A stretch of 64,000 nt of DNA from Phycicoccus jejuensis (GCF_000720925.1 NZ_JOEE01000005.1:159814-223813), one strand, 5' to 3'; positions 26,051 to 37,189 are shown, numbered from the stretch's first letter. Notes: generated by a model not told the origin, from the sequence alone. Translations and numbers: made by a program.

Positions 26051-27228
26051 TGCCGTTGCTGACCCCCCAGCGCCCCACCGAGGGCGCCCACACCCACAGC
26101 GCCGCGACGATGGTCCCGGACCAGTCGCGCGCCGAGCGCACGGCGTCCTTCGAGGTCGACGCGTTCCCGGTCCCGCACGGGCGCGAGGAGGAGTGGCGCT
26201 TCACGCCGGTCGACCGGCTCGGCACCTTCTTCCGCGACGAGGCGACCGGTGAGTGCCTGACCTGGGAGGAGAACCTCCCCGAGGGCGTCACCGTCTCGAC
26301 CCTCCCCGTCGCCGACTGGCAGGCGCTCGGCGTGCCCGCGCCGCAGGACCGCGCGGCCGCCGTCGCCGCCGCGCACAGCGGTGGCGTGGCGCTCGTCGAC
26401 GTCCCGGCCGAGGCCGAGCTCACCGAGCCGGTGCGGCTGCGCCTGACCGGCGGCGAGCAGGGCCTCGTCCACGGGCACGTCACCGTGCGCGTCGGCCGCT
26501 TCGCGAAGGCCACCGTCCTCCTCGAGCACGACGGCACCGCGGACTACTCCGAGGTGCTCACGGTCCTCGCCGGCGACGGCTCGGACGTCACGCTCGTCTC
26601 GGTCCAGGAGTGGGACGACGCCTCGCGCCACCTCGGCCAGCACGACGTCGTCGTCGGCCGCGACGCCCGCGTCCGGCACATCGCCGTGACGCTCGGCGGC
26701 GGGGTCGTCCGGCTGAACACGAACGCCACCTACGCCGGTCCCGGCGGGTCGTTCGAGGGTCTCGGCGTCTACTTCGCCGACGCCGGCCAGCACCTCGAGC
26801 ACCGGCTCTTCGTCGACCACGAGGCGCCGCACTGCCGCAGCAACGTCGAGTACAAGGGCGCGCTCCAGGGCGAGACCGCCCGGACCGTCTGGGTCGGCGA
26901 CGTCCTCATCCGCGCCGCGGCCGAGGGCACCGACACCTACGAGCTCAACCGCAACCTGCTGCTCACCGACGGCGCCCGCGCCGACTCGGTGCCCAACCTC
27001 GAGATCGAGACCGGCGAGATCGAGGGGGCCGGGCACGCCTCGGCCACCGGCCGGTTCGACGACGAGCAGCTCTTCTACCTCATGGCGCGCGGCATCCCCG
27101 AGGACGAGGCCCGCCGCCTCGTCGTCCGCGGGTTCTTCGCGAGCGTCGTCGGCCGCATCGGCGTCCCCGAGGTGCAGGAGCGCCTCATGGAGGCCATCGA
27201 GCGCGAGCTCGCCGGGGGCGCCGCGTGA
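26050..27228 (+). CDS. sufD: Fe-S cluster assembly protein SufD
   Basis: Partner of SufB in the SufBCD scaffold. The 392-residue protein has the conserved N-terminal segment GREEEWRFTPVDRLGTFF, the beta-helix core, and the C-terminal FVDHEAPHCRSNVEYKGAL with the His/Cys used at the SufB-SufD interface, then DEQLFYLMARGIPEDEARRL. The ATG overlaps the last base of the sufB stop (TGATG) and the stop overlaps the next GTG. Sequence similarity to SufB is concentrated in the C-terminal third, as expected for these paralogues. Confidence 0.95.
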   Translation: MPLLTPQRPTEGAHTHSAATMVPDQSRAERTASFEVDAFPVPHGREEEWRFTPVDRLGTFFRDEATGECLTWEENLPEGVTVSTLPVADWQALGVPAPQDRAAAVAAAHSGGVALVDVPAEAELTEPVRLRLTGGEQGLVHGHVTVRVGRFAKATVLLEHDGTADYSEVLTVLAGDGSDVTLVSVQEWDDASRHLGQHDVVVGRDARVRHIAVTLGGGVVRLNTNATYAGPGGSFEGLGVYFADAGQHLEHRLFVDHEAPHCRSNVEYKGALQGETARTVWVGDVLIRAAAEGTDTYELNRNLLLTDGARADSVPNLEIETGEIEGAGHASATGRFDDEQLFYLMARGIPEDEARRLVVRGFFASVVGRIGVPEVQERLMEAIERELAGGAA

Positions 27229-27566
27229 GCGAGCAGCCGACCGAGGAGGGCTTCACCTACGTCTGCCGGCTCGACGAGCTGCCGGCCGTCGGGGCCGCCC
27301 TCGCCGAGATCGAGGGGCGCCGCGTCTCGATCGTCCGCACCGAGGACGGCGCCGTCCACTGCGTCGACGACACGTGCAGCCACGCCAACGTCTCGCTCTC
27401 CGAGGGCGAGCTCGACGGCTGCACCCTCGAGTGCTGGCTCCACGGCTCGCGCTTCGACCTGCGCACCGGCGAGCCGACCGGCCCGCCCGCCATCACCCCC
27501 ATCGCCGTCCACACCGTCCGCACCGAGGGTGACGACGTCTTCGTCGCCCTGTCCGAGGAGCTCTGA
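27225..27566 (+). CDS. Rieske-type 2Fe-2S ferredoxin (non-heme dioxygenase ferredoxin-like)
   Basis: A 113-residue soluble Rieske protein. The two ligand pairs are clear: C-x-H in DDTCSHANVSLSEGEL and C-x2-H in LECWLHGSRFDLRTGEPTGP. No membrane anchor is present, so it resembles small ferredoxin components of dioxygenases and NirD-like proteins rather than a bc1 subunit. It sits between sufD and sufC, joined to sufD by a GTGA overlap; this position is common in actinobacterial suf operons. It probably supplies electrons or acts in cluster handling, but its exact partner is unproven. Confidence 0.93.
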   Translation: MSEQPTEEGFTYVCRLDELPAVGAALAEIEGRRVSIVRTEDGAVHCVDDTCSHANVSLSEGELDGCTLECWLHGSRFDLRTGEPTGPPAITPIAVHTVRTEGDDVFVALSEEL

Positions 27567-27574
27567 CCCCACGT

Positions 27575-29635
<2,061 letters not shown>

Positions 29636-29636
<1 letters not shown>

Positions 29637-30082
29637 TGGACCTCTACCAGGAGCTCATCCTCGACCACTCGAAGAAGCCCGTGAACCACGGTCTGCGCGA
29701 GCCGTTCGAGGGCGAGAGCCACCAGGTCAACCCCACGTGCGGCGACGAGGTCACCCTCCGGGTGCACCTCGTCGGCGAGGGGCCCGAGGCGGTCGTCGAG
29801 GACGTCTCGTACGACTCGATGGGCTGCTCGATCAGCGTGGCCTCCGCGTCGATCCTCGCCGAGGAGCTGACCGGCGGCACCGTCGCCCACGCCCGCGACA
29901 CCTACGAGGCGATGCGGGCGATGCTCACGAGCAAGGGCGAGGACCCCGGCGACGAGGACGTCATCGGCGACGGCGTCGCCCTGTCCGGCGTCGCCAAGTA
30001 CCCCGCCCGCGTCAAGTGCGCCCTCCTCTCGTGGGCCGCGTTCACCGATGCCCTGTACAAGGCCGAAGGAGCCCAGCAGTGA
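29636..30082 (+). CDS. sufU: Fe-S assembly sulfurtransferase SufU
   Basis: Zinc-containing sulfur acceptor of SufS, 148 residues. The three conserved Cys are in HQVNPTCGDEV, DSMGCSISVASAS and ARVKCALLSW, and the Asp of the zinc site is in CGDEV. The SufU-specific insertion of about 18 residues relative to IscU is visible around HARDTYEAMRAMLTSKGEDP. The ATG shares one base with the sufS stop; the stop overlaps the sufT GTG. Confidence 0.95.
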
Positions 30083-30405
30083 CCGACACCGCAACCCCCG
30101 CCAACGTGGCGGACGTCGAGGAGGCCCTGCGCGACGTCGTCGACCCCGAGCTCGGGATCAACGTCGTCGACCTCGGCCTCGTCTACGGGATCACCGTCGA
30201 CGGCCAGAACCACGCCGTCATCGACATGACCCTCACCTCGGCGGCCTGCCCCCTCACCGACGTCATCGAGGACCAGACCGCGGCCTCCCTGGAGGGCCTC
30301 GTCGCGTCCTACCGCGTCAACTGGGTCTGGATGCCCCCGTGGGGCCCGGACAAGATCACCGACGACGGTCGCGAGCAGCTGCGCGCCCTGGGCTTCAACA
30401 TCTGA
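30079..30405 (+). CDS. sufT: SufT-type Fe-S assembly factor (DUF59/MIP18 family)
   Basis: A 108-residue MIP18/DUF59 protein. The hallmark DVVDPELGINVVDLGLVYGI is present, with the conserved Cys in SAACPLTDVIEDQ and the C-terminal VWMPPWGPDKITDDGREQLR. Such proteins assist maturation of Fe-S proteins; the M. tuberculosis homologue is Rv1466. It is the last gene of the unbroken suf run, joined to sufU by a GTGA overlap; the acVLRF1 gene follows only 2 bp after its stop. Confidence 0.93.
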   Translation: MTDTATPANVADVEEALRDVVDPELGINVVDLGLVYGITVDGQNHAVIDMTLTSAACPLTDVIEDQTAASLEGLVASYRVNWVWMPPWGPDKITDDGREQLRALGFNI

Positions 30406-30407
30406 GC

Positions 30408-30932
30408 GTGACCACGCGCGTCGTCGAGGTCGCGGCCGGGCGGTACGACCGCTGGCGGGCGCGCTTCGACGAGAACAACGGCGCCGGCGGCCCCCAGCGG
30501 GTCGTCGGCGTCGACCGTCTCGACGCCGACCCGCTGGCGCTCCTCCTCGTGCGCCGCGGTGGCTACGCCGTCGGGGTCGCGGTGGGGGAGAGGCTGACCG
30601 AGCACAAGGTCGGGACCCGCTACGTGCAGTCGCGCACGGCGGCCGGTGGCTGGAGCCAGCAGCGCTTCGCGCGGCGGCGGGCGAACCAGGCCGACGAGCT
30701 CGTCGGGGCGGTCACCGAGCACGCCGTGCGGCTGCTCGCCGGGTCGGGGGCGGCGGGGCTCGTCGTCGGCGGTGACCGGTCGCTCGCCGAGGCCGTCCTC
30801 GAGGACCCGCGGCTCCGAGGTCTCGTCGGGCTCCCGCGGCGCGAGCTCTACGACCTGCCCGACCCGCGGCTGGCCGTGCTCCAGACGGCGCTCGAGCGCG
30901 CCCGCGCCGTGCGCGTCACCATCGAGGAGTAG
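30408..30932 (+). CDS. Actinobacterial Vms1-like release factor (acVLRF1 family peptidyl-tRNA hydrolase)
   Basis: A 174-residue member of the eRF1/Vms1-like (VLRF1) superfamily. The diagnostic catalytic loop GGWSQQRFARRRANQADEL is present near residues 80-100, with the Gln expected to coordinate hydrolysis. A conserved core (RRGGYAVGVAVGERLTEHKV, GLVVGGDRSLAEAVLED) surrounds it. In eukaryotes Vms1 releases nascent chains from stalled ribosomes; the actinobacterial proteins are predicted to do the same. The GTG starts 2 bp after the sufT stop, so it may be the distal gene of the suf operon, an association with Fe-S assembly that is unexplained. Confidence 0.85.
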   Translation: MTTRVVEVAAGRYDRWRARFDENNGAGGPQRVVGVDRLDADPLALLLVRRGGYAVGVAVGERLTEHKVGTRYVQSRTAAGGWSQQRFARRRANQADELVGAVTEHAVRLLAGSGAAGLVVGGDRSLAEAVLEDPRLRGLVGLPRRELYDLPDPRLAVLQTALERARAVRVTIEE

Positions 30933-30944
30933 CGCGACGGAATC

Positions 30945-31352
30945 TCAGGGCGTGGTGTCGCCCGGCGTGATGCGCAGGACGACGCGGTCGGTGTGCCCGC
31001 GGCGCATCACCCGCTCGATGCCCATGACGAGCCGGAACTGGAACCCGTACTCGGCCCGCAGGACGTCGTGCGCGTGGGCGACACCGGCCTCGTCCTCGAC
31101 CAGCTCGGCTCGTCCGGTGGCGACCGGCGCGTCCGGCTCGACGGCGCCGCGTCGCGAGCACGGGCGCATCTCGACGCGCGGGTCGCGGCGCAGACGCTTG
31201 ACCTTGCCGCTACCGGAGGGCGTCGTGACGAGCAGCGACCCGTCGGCGTCGGGCGCCACCCAGACGGGCGTCGCGACGGGCGCACCCGAGCGGCGGAAAG
31301 TGGTGAGCGAGACGAAGTCAGCCTCGCCGACGGTGGTCCAGACGTCGGTCAT
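30945..31352 (-). CDS. PPOX-class F420-dependent oxidoreductase
   Basis: A 135-residue split-beta-barrel flavin/F420-binding protein of the pyridoxamine-phosphate-oxidase-like group (Rv2061-type). Visible blocks are FVSLTTFRRSGAPVATPVWV, LLVTTPSGSGKVKRLRRDPR and the C-terminal VMRRGHTDRVVLRITPG. Family members usually use F420H2, made by actinobacteria, to reduce small substrates such as quinones; the substrate here is unknown. It is convergent with the acVLRF1 gene (12 bp apart) and stands alone on its strand. Confidence 0.85.
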   Translation of the reverse strand: MTDVWTTVGEADFVSLTTFRRSGAPVATPVWVAPDADGSLLVTTPSGSGKVKRLRRDPRVEMRPCSRRGAVEPDAPVATGRAELVEDEAGVAHAHDVLRAEYGFQFRLVMGIERVMRRGHTDRVVLRITPGDTTP

Positions 31353-31459
31353 CCGGCCAGCCTGTCACGGCCAGCGCGTTGGCGACCTCTCGACGAACGC
31401 GGTGAAGCGGGAGCAGGATGGGCCGCGCACGCACGGCACGACGACACCGAGGGGTGGAC

Positions 31460-31888
31460 ATGGCAGGCACGACGGATGGGTTCTCGGCCGAGGAGAAGGC
31501 GGCGATGAAGGCGCGGGCCGCCGAGGCGAGGGCGGCCAAGAAGGGCGCCAAGGCCGAGGAGGAGCGGCAGGCGCTCCTGGACGCCATCGCGAAGATGGAC
31601 GACGGCGACCGCGCGCTGTGCACGCGCCTGCACGAGGTGATCACCTCCGCCGCACCGGAGCTCGCGCCGCGCACGTGGTACGGAATGCCGGCCTACGCGA
31701 AGGACGGCAAGGTCCTGCTGGCGGTCAAGAACTCCGGCAAGTTCGGGCAGCGCTACTCCAGCCTGGAGTTCCAGGACGTCGCCGCCCTCGACGACGGGGC
31801 CCTGTGGCCGGTGGCCTGGGCCGTGACCACCCTGACCGCCGAGGGCGAGGAGCAGGTCGCCGCGCTCGTGCGCCGAGCGGTGGGCTGA
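31460..31888 (+). CDS. DUF1801-family protein
   Basis: A 142-residue protein. An N-terminal charged helix (FSAEEKAAMKARAAEARAAK) precedes the DUF1801/YdhG-like fold with the recognisable PELAPRTWYGMPAYAKDGKV and SSLEFQDVAALDDGALWPVA. The biochemical function of this small, widespread family is not established. A GAGGGG run precedes the ATG. It is convergent with the metallopeptidase gene: the two stop codons are only 4 bp apart and lie inside a GCTGA-N4-TCAGC hairpin. Confidence 0.8.
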   Translation: MAGTTDGFSAEEKAAMKARAAEARAAKKGAKAEEERQALLDAIAKMDDGDRALCTRLHEVITSAAPELAPRTWYGMPAYAKDGKVLLAVKNSGKFGQRYSSLEFQDVAALDDGALWPVAWAVTTLTAEGEEQVAALVRRAVG

Positions 31889-31892
31889 CGCC

Positions 31893-32813
31893 TCAGCTCT
31901 CGACCGAGGCGACCGCGAAGGTGTCGCACTGGTTGAGGTCGCCGGTGCGGTAGCCCTGGAGGAACCACTTCTGCCGGGAGGCGCTCGAGCCGTGCGTCCA
32001 CGACTCGGGGGAGACCCGGCCGGTCGCGGCCTCCTGGATGCGGTCGTCCCCGACGGCGGAGGCCGCCGAGAGGGCCGACTCGATGTCGGCGTCGGTCAGT
32101 GGCTTCAGGAACGGCGTGCCGGTGTCCTCGTCGGGCACCTGCGACGCGTGCTGCGTCCACACGCCGGCGAGGCAGTCGGCCATCAGCTCGATGCGGACGC
32201 CGTTGGACTCCGGCCCGGTGCCGCCCTGCTGGGCCTTGCCGAGCAGCCCGAGCTGGTCCTGCAGCGCGTGCCCGTACTCGTGGGCGACGACGTACTCCTG
32301 CGCGAGCGCGCCGTCGTCCGCGCCGAACTGGGTGCTGAGCACCTGGAAGAAGCTCGCGTCGATGTAGACGGACTTGTCGAGCGGGCAGTAGAAGGGCCCG
32401 ACCTGGTTGCTCGCCGTGCCGCACGCCGACTGCGTCGCGCCCGAGTAGAGCACCGTCGGCGTCTCCTGCCACTCGCGCTTGTAGCGGGGGAGCTCACCGG
32501 CCCAGAACGCCTGCACCGAGTTGACCGTGCCGATGACCCGGCAGGTGTCGCTGCGGTTGGCGTCGGCGCCGGTCCGGCACTCCTGGAAGGCGGTGGGATC
32601 GACCTCGCCACCGGCCTGCACCTGCCCGGGCGCGGGCTGGCCGCTGCCGCCGGTCGGGAGCTGCGAGGGGTCGATGCCGAAGACGAGCGCGAGGATGAGC
32701 ACGACGATGCCGCCCAGGCCGCCGCCGACGACGAGCCCGCCCGGGCCACCCGACCCGCCGCCACCGGAGCGGACCTGCGAGGTGTCGAGGGTGACGTCGT
32801 CGTTGAAGCTCAT
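31893..32813 (-). CDS. Neutral zinc metallopeptidase (YpfJ/KPN_02809 family)
   Basis: A 306-residue membrane-anchored putative peptidase. The short N-terminus has a conserved start (SFNDDVTLDTSQVR) and a Gly-rich linker, then one membrane helix near residues 27-46 (LVVGGGLGGIVVLILALVFG). The extracytoplasmic domain contains the zinc motif VVAHEYGHALQDQLG, the downstream Glu-bearing ELMADCLAGVWTQH and several Cys likely to be disulfide-bonded (ECRTGADANRSDTCR, QSACGTASNQVGPFYCP). GGAGG precedes the ATG. It is divergent from the ABC-F gene and shares the palindromic promoter at 32861. Confidence 0.9.
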   Translation of the reverse strand: MSFNDDVTLDTSQVRSGGGGSGGPGGLVVGGGLGGIVVLILALVFGIDPSQLPTGGSGQPAPGQVQAGGEVDPTAFQECRTGADANRSDTCRVIGTVNSVQAFWAGELPRYKREWQETPTVLYSGATQSACGTASNQVGPFYCPLDKSVYIDASFFQVLSTQFGADDGALAQEYVVAHEYGHALQDQLGLLGKAQQGGTGPESNGVRIELMADCLAGVWTQHASQVPDEDTGTPFLKPLTDADIESALSAASAVGDDRIQEAATGRVSPESWTHGSSASRQKWFLQGYRTGDLNQCDTFAVASVES

Positions 32814-32860
32814 CGCACTGCCTCCGTGGTCGGGCCGTTCCGGAGCAGAGTCCGGCGCGA

Positions 32861-32871
32861 CCTAGACTAGG
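32861..32871. promoter_or_regulatory. Palindromic bidirectional -10 (CCTAGACTAGG)
   Basis: TAGACT on the plus strand (32863-32868) and TAGTCT on the minus strand (32869-32864) overlap almost completely in an 11-bp palindrome. Leaders of about 65 nt (ABC-F) and 45 nt (metallopeptidase), both with purine-rich ribosome sites, would follow. Confidence 0.5.
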
Positions 32872-32939
32872 GGGAGCCCGGGCGGCCGTGCCGCCACGCG
32901 ACGCAGGCCCCGGGACCCACCACACCGGAAGGCCCCACC

Positions 32940-34538
32940 GTGATCACCGCTGCGTCCGTCGAGCTGCGCGCAGGCTCCCGCCTGCTCCTCGACGGGGCCA
33001 CCTTCCGGGTCGCCCCCGGCGACCGCATCGGCCTCGTCGGCCGCAACGGCGCCGGCAAGACGACGCTGACCAAGACCCTCGCGGGGGTCACCCAGCCGGC
33101 CGCCGGCACGATCACCCGCTCCGGCGAGGTCGGCTACCTCCCGCAGGACCCGCGGACCGGCGACCTCGGCATCACCGCCCGCGACCGCGTCCTGTCCGCG
33201 CGTGGGCTCGACACGATCGTCCGGGACCTGCGGGCCGCCGAGCAGGCGATGGCCACCGAGACCGGCGAGAAGCAGGAGCGCGCGATGCGCCGCTACAGCC
33301 GGCTCGACGCCGAGTTCACCGCCGCGGGCGGGTACGCGGCCGAGTCGGAGGCGGCCCAGATCGCCGCGGCCCTCGGCCTCGAGGAGCGTCTGCTCGAGCA
33401 GACCATCGGCACCCTCTCCGGCGGTCAGCGCCGACGCGTCGAGCTGACCCGCATCCTCTTCAGCGGCGCCGAGACGCTGCTCCTCGACGAGCCGACCAAC
33501 CACCTCGACGCCGACTCCATCGCCTGGCTGCGCGACCACCTCAAGGGGTACCGGGGCGGGCTCGTCGTCATCAGCCACGACGTGCACCTGCTCGACGTCG
33601 TCGTCAACAAGGTCTTCCACCTCGACGCCAACCGCAGCGAGCTCGACCAGTACAACCTCGGCTGGAAGGCCTACCTCCAGCAGCGCGAGACCGACGAGCG
33701 CCGCCGCCGCCGGGAGCGGGCCAACGCCGAGAAGAAGGCGTCCGCCCTCATGGCACAGGCCGACAAGATGCGCGCCAAGGCGACGAAGACCGTCGCCGCG
33801 CAGAACATGGCCCGCCGCGCCGAGCGGCTGCTCTCGGGCCTCGAGGCCGACCGGGCGCAGGACAAGGTGGCCAGGCTGCGCTTCCCCAAGCCCTCACCGT
33901 GCGGTCGAACCCCCCTGCGGGCCTCGGGCCTGTCGCGCTCCTACGGCTCCGCCGAGGTCTTCACCGACGTCGACCTCGCGATCGACCGCGGCTCGCGGGT
34001 CGTCGTCCTCGGCCTCAACGGGGCGGGCAAGACGACGCTGCTGCGCCTCCTCGCCGGGGTCGACACCCCCGACACCGGCCAGGTCGAGCCCGGTCACGGC
34101 CTCAAGCTCGGGTACTACGCGCAGGAGCACGAGAACCTCGACGTCGGCCGGACCGTCCTCGAGAACATGAAGTCGGCGGCGCCCGATCTCGGCGAGACCG
34201 AGGTCCGCAAGGTGCTCGGCAGCTTCCTCTTCAGCGGCGACGACGTCGACAAGCCCGCGGGCGTCCTCTCCGGCGGCGAGAAGACCCGGCTCTCCCTCGC
34301 CCTGCTCGTCGTGTCGTCGGCGAACGTCCTGCTCCTCGACGAGCCGACGAACAACCTCGACCCCGCCTCGCGCGACGAGATCCTCGGCGCGCTGCGCACC
34401 TACGAGGGCGCCGTCGTCCTCGTGACGCACGACGAGGGCGCCGTCGACGCGCTCGAGCCGGAGCGCATCCTCCTGCTGCCCGACGGCGTCGAGGACCTCT
34501 TCAACGCCGACTACCGCGACCTCGTCACCCTCGCCTGA
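32940..34538 (+). CDS. ABC-F family ATPase
   Basis: A 532-residue soluble tandem ABC protein without membrane segments. Domain 1 has GRNGAGKTTLTKTLAG, signature TLSGGQRRRVELTRIL and LLLDEPTNHLDADS. A basic linker (residues ~230-300, QQRETDERRRRRERANAEKK) matches the P-site tRNA interaction motif. Domain 2 has LGLNGAGKTTLLRLLAG, LSGGEKTRLSLALLV and LLLDEPTNNLDPAS. ABC-F proteins act on ribosomes in translation quality control or antibiotic protection; the exact subgroup is not assigned here (a similar gene is Rv1473 in M. tuberculosis). GTG start preceded by GGAAGG. Confidence 0.92.
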   Translation: MITAASVELRAGSRLLLDGATFRVAPGDRIGLVGRNGAGKTTLTKTLAGVTQPAAGTITRSGEVGYLPQDPRTGDLGITARDRVLSARGLDTIVRDLRAAEQAMATETGEKQERAMRRYSRLDAEFTAAGGYAAESEAAQIAAALGLEERLLEQTIGTLSGGQRRRVELTRILFSGAETLLLDEPTNHLDADSIAWLRDHLKGYRGGLVVISHDVHLLDVVVNKVFHLDANRSELDQYNLGWKAYLQQRETDERRRRRERANAEKKASALMAQADKMRAKATKTVAAQNMARRAERLLSGLEADRAQDKVARLRFPKPSPCGRTPLRASGLSRSYGSAEVFTDVDLAIDRGSRVVVLGLNGAGKTTLLRLLAGVDTPDTGQVEPGHGLKLGYYAQEHENLDVGRTVLENMKSAAPDLGETEVRKVLGSFLFSGDDVDKPAGVLSGGEKTRLSLALLVVSSANVLLLDEPTNNLDPASRDEILGALRTYEGAVVLVTHDEGAVDALEPERILLLPDGVEDLFNADYRDLVTLA

Positions 34539-34540
34539 GG

Positions 34541-34564
34541 CGCGCCGACCCGTCGGCGGGCGCA
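34541..34564 (+). terminator. Weak hairpin after ABC-F gene
   Basis: GCCGA-CCCG-TCGGC forms a short stem extended by flanking G/C pairs directly after the ABC-F stop. It could attenuate transcription into the phosphoesterase gene; evidence is weak. Confidence 0.3.
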
Positions 34565-34574
34565 TACTGCCCGG

Positions 34575-35627
34575 GTGAGGTCGCTGCGGGTGCTGGTCAC
34601 CGTCGTCGTCCTGCTGCTCGCGGGGTGCGGCGCCGGTCCGCGCCCGGGGGATGCCTCGACCGCGCCCGCGGCGTCGCCCCCGGCCCCCGCCCGACTCACC
34701 CCCACGGCTCCCGTCACCCTCGCAGCGCGCCCTGCCCCGGTGCGGTTCTCGGTGCTCGGCGACGTCGGGGCGACCGCGGACACCACGCGCGTCCTGCGCG
34801 GCATCGACGACCGTGCCGACGACTTCACGCTCGTCGTCGGCGACCTCTCGTACGGGGCGCCCGGCGCCGAGACCGACTGGTGCCGGCAGGTGTCCGCGGC
34901 CCTCGGCGCCCGCTACCCGGTCGAGATCGTCTCGGGCAACCACGAGGACCACGGGCCCAACGGTGACGTCGACGCCTTCGCGCGCTGCCTGCCCAACCGC
35001 CTCCCGGGGCTCGTCGGGCAGTACGGCCGCGAGTGGTACGTCGACGTCCCGGCCGCGAAGCCGGTCGTGCGCATCGTCATGGTCTCGCCGGCGCTCGACT
35101 TCGGGTCCGGGACGTGGTCGTACGCCGCCGGGACCTCGCACTACCGGTGGACCGAGAAGGCCCTGACCTCGGCGCGGGCCGCGGGTATCCCCTGGGTCGT
35201 CGTCGGGATGCACGAGCCGTGCCTGTCCGTGGGCGTCTACGCGTGCGAGCCGGGGCCGGACCTGACCAACCTGATGCTCCGCGAGAAGGTCGACCTCGTC
35301 GTCACCGGTCACGAGCACATGTACCAGCGCACCCGCCCGCTCGCCCTCGGTGCGCAGTGCCCGCGGGTCACGCCCGGCCGGTACGACGCGGGCTGCGTGA
35401 CGAGCGGCCGGGGCACGACGACCGTCACCGTCGGCACCGGTGGCCACCCGCTCCGCGACGTGACCCCCGGCGACCCGGAACGGCCCTACTTCGCGGCGGT
35501 CAGCGCTCGCGACCTGCACCCGGCGTTCGGGTCGCTGGCGGTGTCGGTGACCGCGCACGACCTCCGGGCGCGGTTCGAGCCGGTCGGCGGCGCGACGTTC
35601 ACCGACCAGGTGCACCTGACGCGCTGA
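34575..35627 (+). CDS. Secreted lipoprotein metallophosphoesterase
   Basis: A 350-residue calcineurin-like phosphoesterase with a lipoprotein signal peptide: basic start MRSLRV, hydrophobic stretch and lipobox LLAGCG at residue ~20, then a Pro/Ala/Thr-rich linker. Metal-binding motifs occur in order: LGDVGATAD, VVGDLSYGAPGAE, VSGNHEDHGP, VVGMHEPC and VTGHEHMYQRTRP. It is therefore expected to act outside the membrane on phosphate esters, similar to purple acid phosphatase-like enzymes; the substrate is unknown. Cys pairs (ARCLPN, CVTSGRG) may be disulfide-bonded. The GTG at 34575 is preceded by CATACT six bases away, a possible leaderless -10. Confidence 0.85.
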   Translation: MRSLRVLVTVVVLLLAGCGAGPRPGDASTAPAASPPAPARLTPTAPVTLAARPAPVRFSVLGDVGATADTTRVLRGIDDRADDFTLVVGDLSYGAPGAETDWCRQVSAALGARYPVEIVSGNHEDHGPNGDVDAFARCLPNRLPGLVGQYGREWYVDVPAAKPVVRIVMVSPALDFGSGTWSYAAGTSHYRWTEKALTSARAAGIPWVVVGMHEPCLSVGVYACEPGPDLTNLMLREKVDLVVTGHEHMYQRTRPLALGAQCPRVTPGRYDAGCVTSGRGTTTVTVGTGGHPLRDVTPGDPERPYFAAVSARDLHPAFGSLAVSVTAHDLRARFEPVGGATFTDQVHLTR

Positions 35628-35652
35628 GCGCCCGGCGGCGTCCCGGCCCTCG

Positions 35653-37038
35653 TCAGCCCGGGATGGCCGGCAGGCGGGTGAGGGCCGCGGCCACCGACTG
35701 CTGGAGCTCGGTGTCGTCCCACGTGTGGTCGACGAGGTCGCCGCGCAGGTAGGCGTCGTAGGCCGGCAGGTCGAGGTGGCCGTGACCGCACAGGGCCGTG
35801 AGGATGACCTTCTCCTCCCCGGTCTCGATGCACCGGATGGCCTCGTCGACCGCCGCCGCGACCGCGTGCGTCGGCTCGGGCGCCGGCACGATGCCCTCGG
35901 TCCGCGCGAAGAGCACGCCGGCCGCGAAGCAGTCCTTCTGCGTCTTGGCGACGGCCTCGATGAGGCCCTCCTCGTAGAGGTGGCTGACCAGCGGGCTCAT
36001 GCCGTGGTAGCGCAGGCCGCCGGCGTGGATCGGGTCGGGGATGAAGTCGTGCCCGAGCGTGTGCATCTTGAGCAGCGGCGTCAGCCCGGCGACGTCGCCG
36101 AAGTCGTAGGCGTACGTGCCCTGGGTGAGCGAGGGACAGGACGCCGGCTCGACCGCGCGGATGACCGGCCCGGCCCCTCCGGCCTGCAGCTTCTCGCGGA
36201 GGAACGGGAACGTCAGCCCGCCGAAGTTCGAGCCGCCGCCGGTGCAGCCGACGATGAGGTCGACGCTCTCGCCGACCTTGGCCAGCTGGAGCAGCGCCTC
36301 CTCACCGATGACGGTCTGGTGGAGCAGGACGTGGTTGAGGACCGAGCCGAGCGCGTAGTTGGCCGTCGGGTCCTGCGCGGCGACCTCGACCGCCTCGCTG
36401 ATGGCCAGGCCGAGCGACCCGGGGGAGGCGGGGTCGCTCGCGAGCATCGTGCGACCGGCCTGCGTGAGGTCCGAGGGGCTCGGGTGCACCGTGCCGCCGA
36501 AGGTCTCCATCATGATCCGGCGGTACGGCTTGGCGTCGTACGAGGCCCGGACCTGCCACACCTCGCACTCGAGGTCGAACTGCGCGCACGCGAACGCGAG
36601 CGAGGTGCCCCACTGCCCGGCGCCGGTCTCGGTCGTCAGCTTCCGGATGCCCGCCTTCGCGTTGTAGTACGCCTGCGGCACGGCGGTGTTCGGCTTGTGC
36701 GAGCCGGCGGGGGAGACGCCCTCGTACTTGTAGTAGATGCGGGCCGGCGTGCCGAGCGCCTTTTCGAGGCGGTGCGCCCGGAACAGGGGCGAGGGCCGCC
36801 ACAGCCGGTAGACGTCCTGGACCTCCTGCGGGATGTCCACGTACCGCTCGGTGGTCACCTCCTGCGCGATGAGGTCCATCGGGAAGATCGCGGCGAGGTC
36901 CTCGGGCCCGACCGGCTGCCCCGTCCCGGGGTGCAGCGGCGGCGGGGGAGGCGTCGGGAGGTCGGCCAGCACGTTGTACCAGCGGGTCGGCATCTCGTCC
37001 TCGTCGAGCAGGATCTTGTGGCGCAGCGGCTCGGGCAC
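35653..37038 (-). CDS. TrpB2-type PLP enzyme (tryptophan synthase beta-like)
   Basis: A 461-residue fold-type II PLP enzyme of the TrpB2/TrpB-like group. Features are the N-terminal extension [18 protein letters not shown]-like [18 protein letters not shown], the PLP Lys in [34 protein letters not shown], and the phosphate loop [16 protein letters not shown]. TrpB2 enzymes make tryptophan from indole and serine without tight TrpA association, and often act as an indole-salvage or auxiliary enzyme. No trpA or other trp genes are nearby. GTG 37038 gives the family start ([14 protein letters not shown]). Convergent with the phosphoesterase gene. Confidence 0.9.
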   Translation of the reverse strand: MPEPLRHKILLDEDEMPTRWYNVLADLPTPPPPPLHPGTGQPVGPEDLAAIFPMDLIAQEVTTERYVDIPQEVQDVYRLWRPSPLFRAHRLEKALGTPARIYYKYEGVSPAGSHKPNTAVPQAYYNAKAGIRKLTTETGAGQWGTSLAFACAQFDLECEVWQVRASYDAKPYRRIMMETFGGTVHPSPSDLTQAGRTMLASDPASPGSLGLAISEAVEVAAQDPTANYALGSVLNHVLLHQTVIGEEALLQLAKVGESVDLIVGCTGGGSNFGGLTFPFLREKLQAGGAGPVIRAVEPASCPSLTQGTYAYDFGDVAGLTPLLKMHTLGHDFIPDPIHAGGLRYHGMSPLVSHLYEEGLIEAVAKTQKDCFAAGVLFARTEGIVPAPEPTHAVAAAVDEAIRCIETGEEKVILTALCGHGHLDLPAYDAYLRGDLVDHTWDDTELQQSVAAALTRLPAIPG

Positions 37039-37189
37039 GGGGCTCCTCGGTGGATGTCGCGAACGGTCGGCGTGGGCACATCGTGCGGTCGCGGCGCCTC
37101 GCGCACAAGAGGGTGACCACCGTCGGGGGAACACGTGTCGGCGCGCGGTGGTTGACTGGCGAGCAGCGACACCGAGGAGACCGACACCG

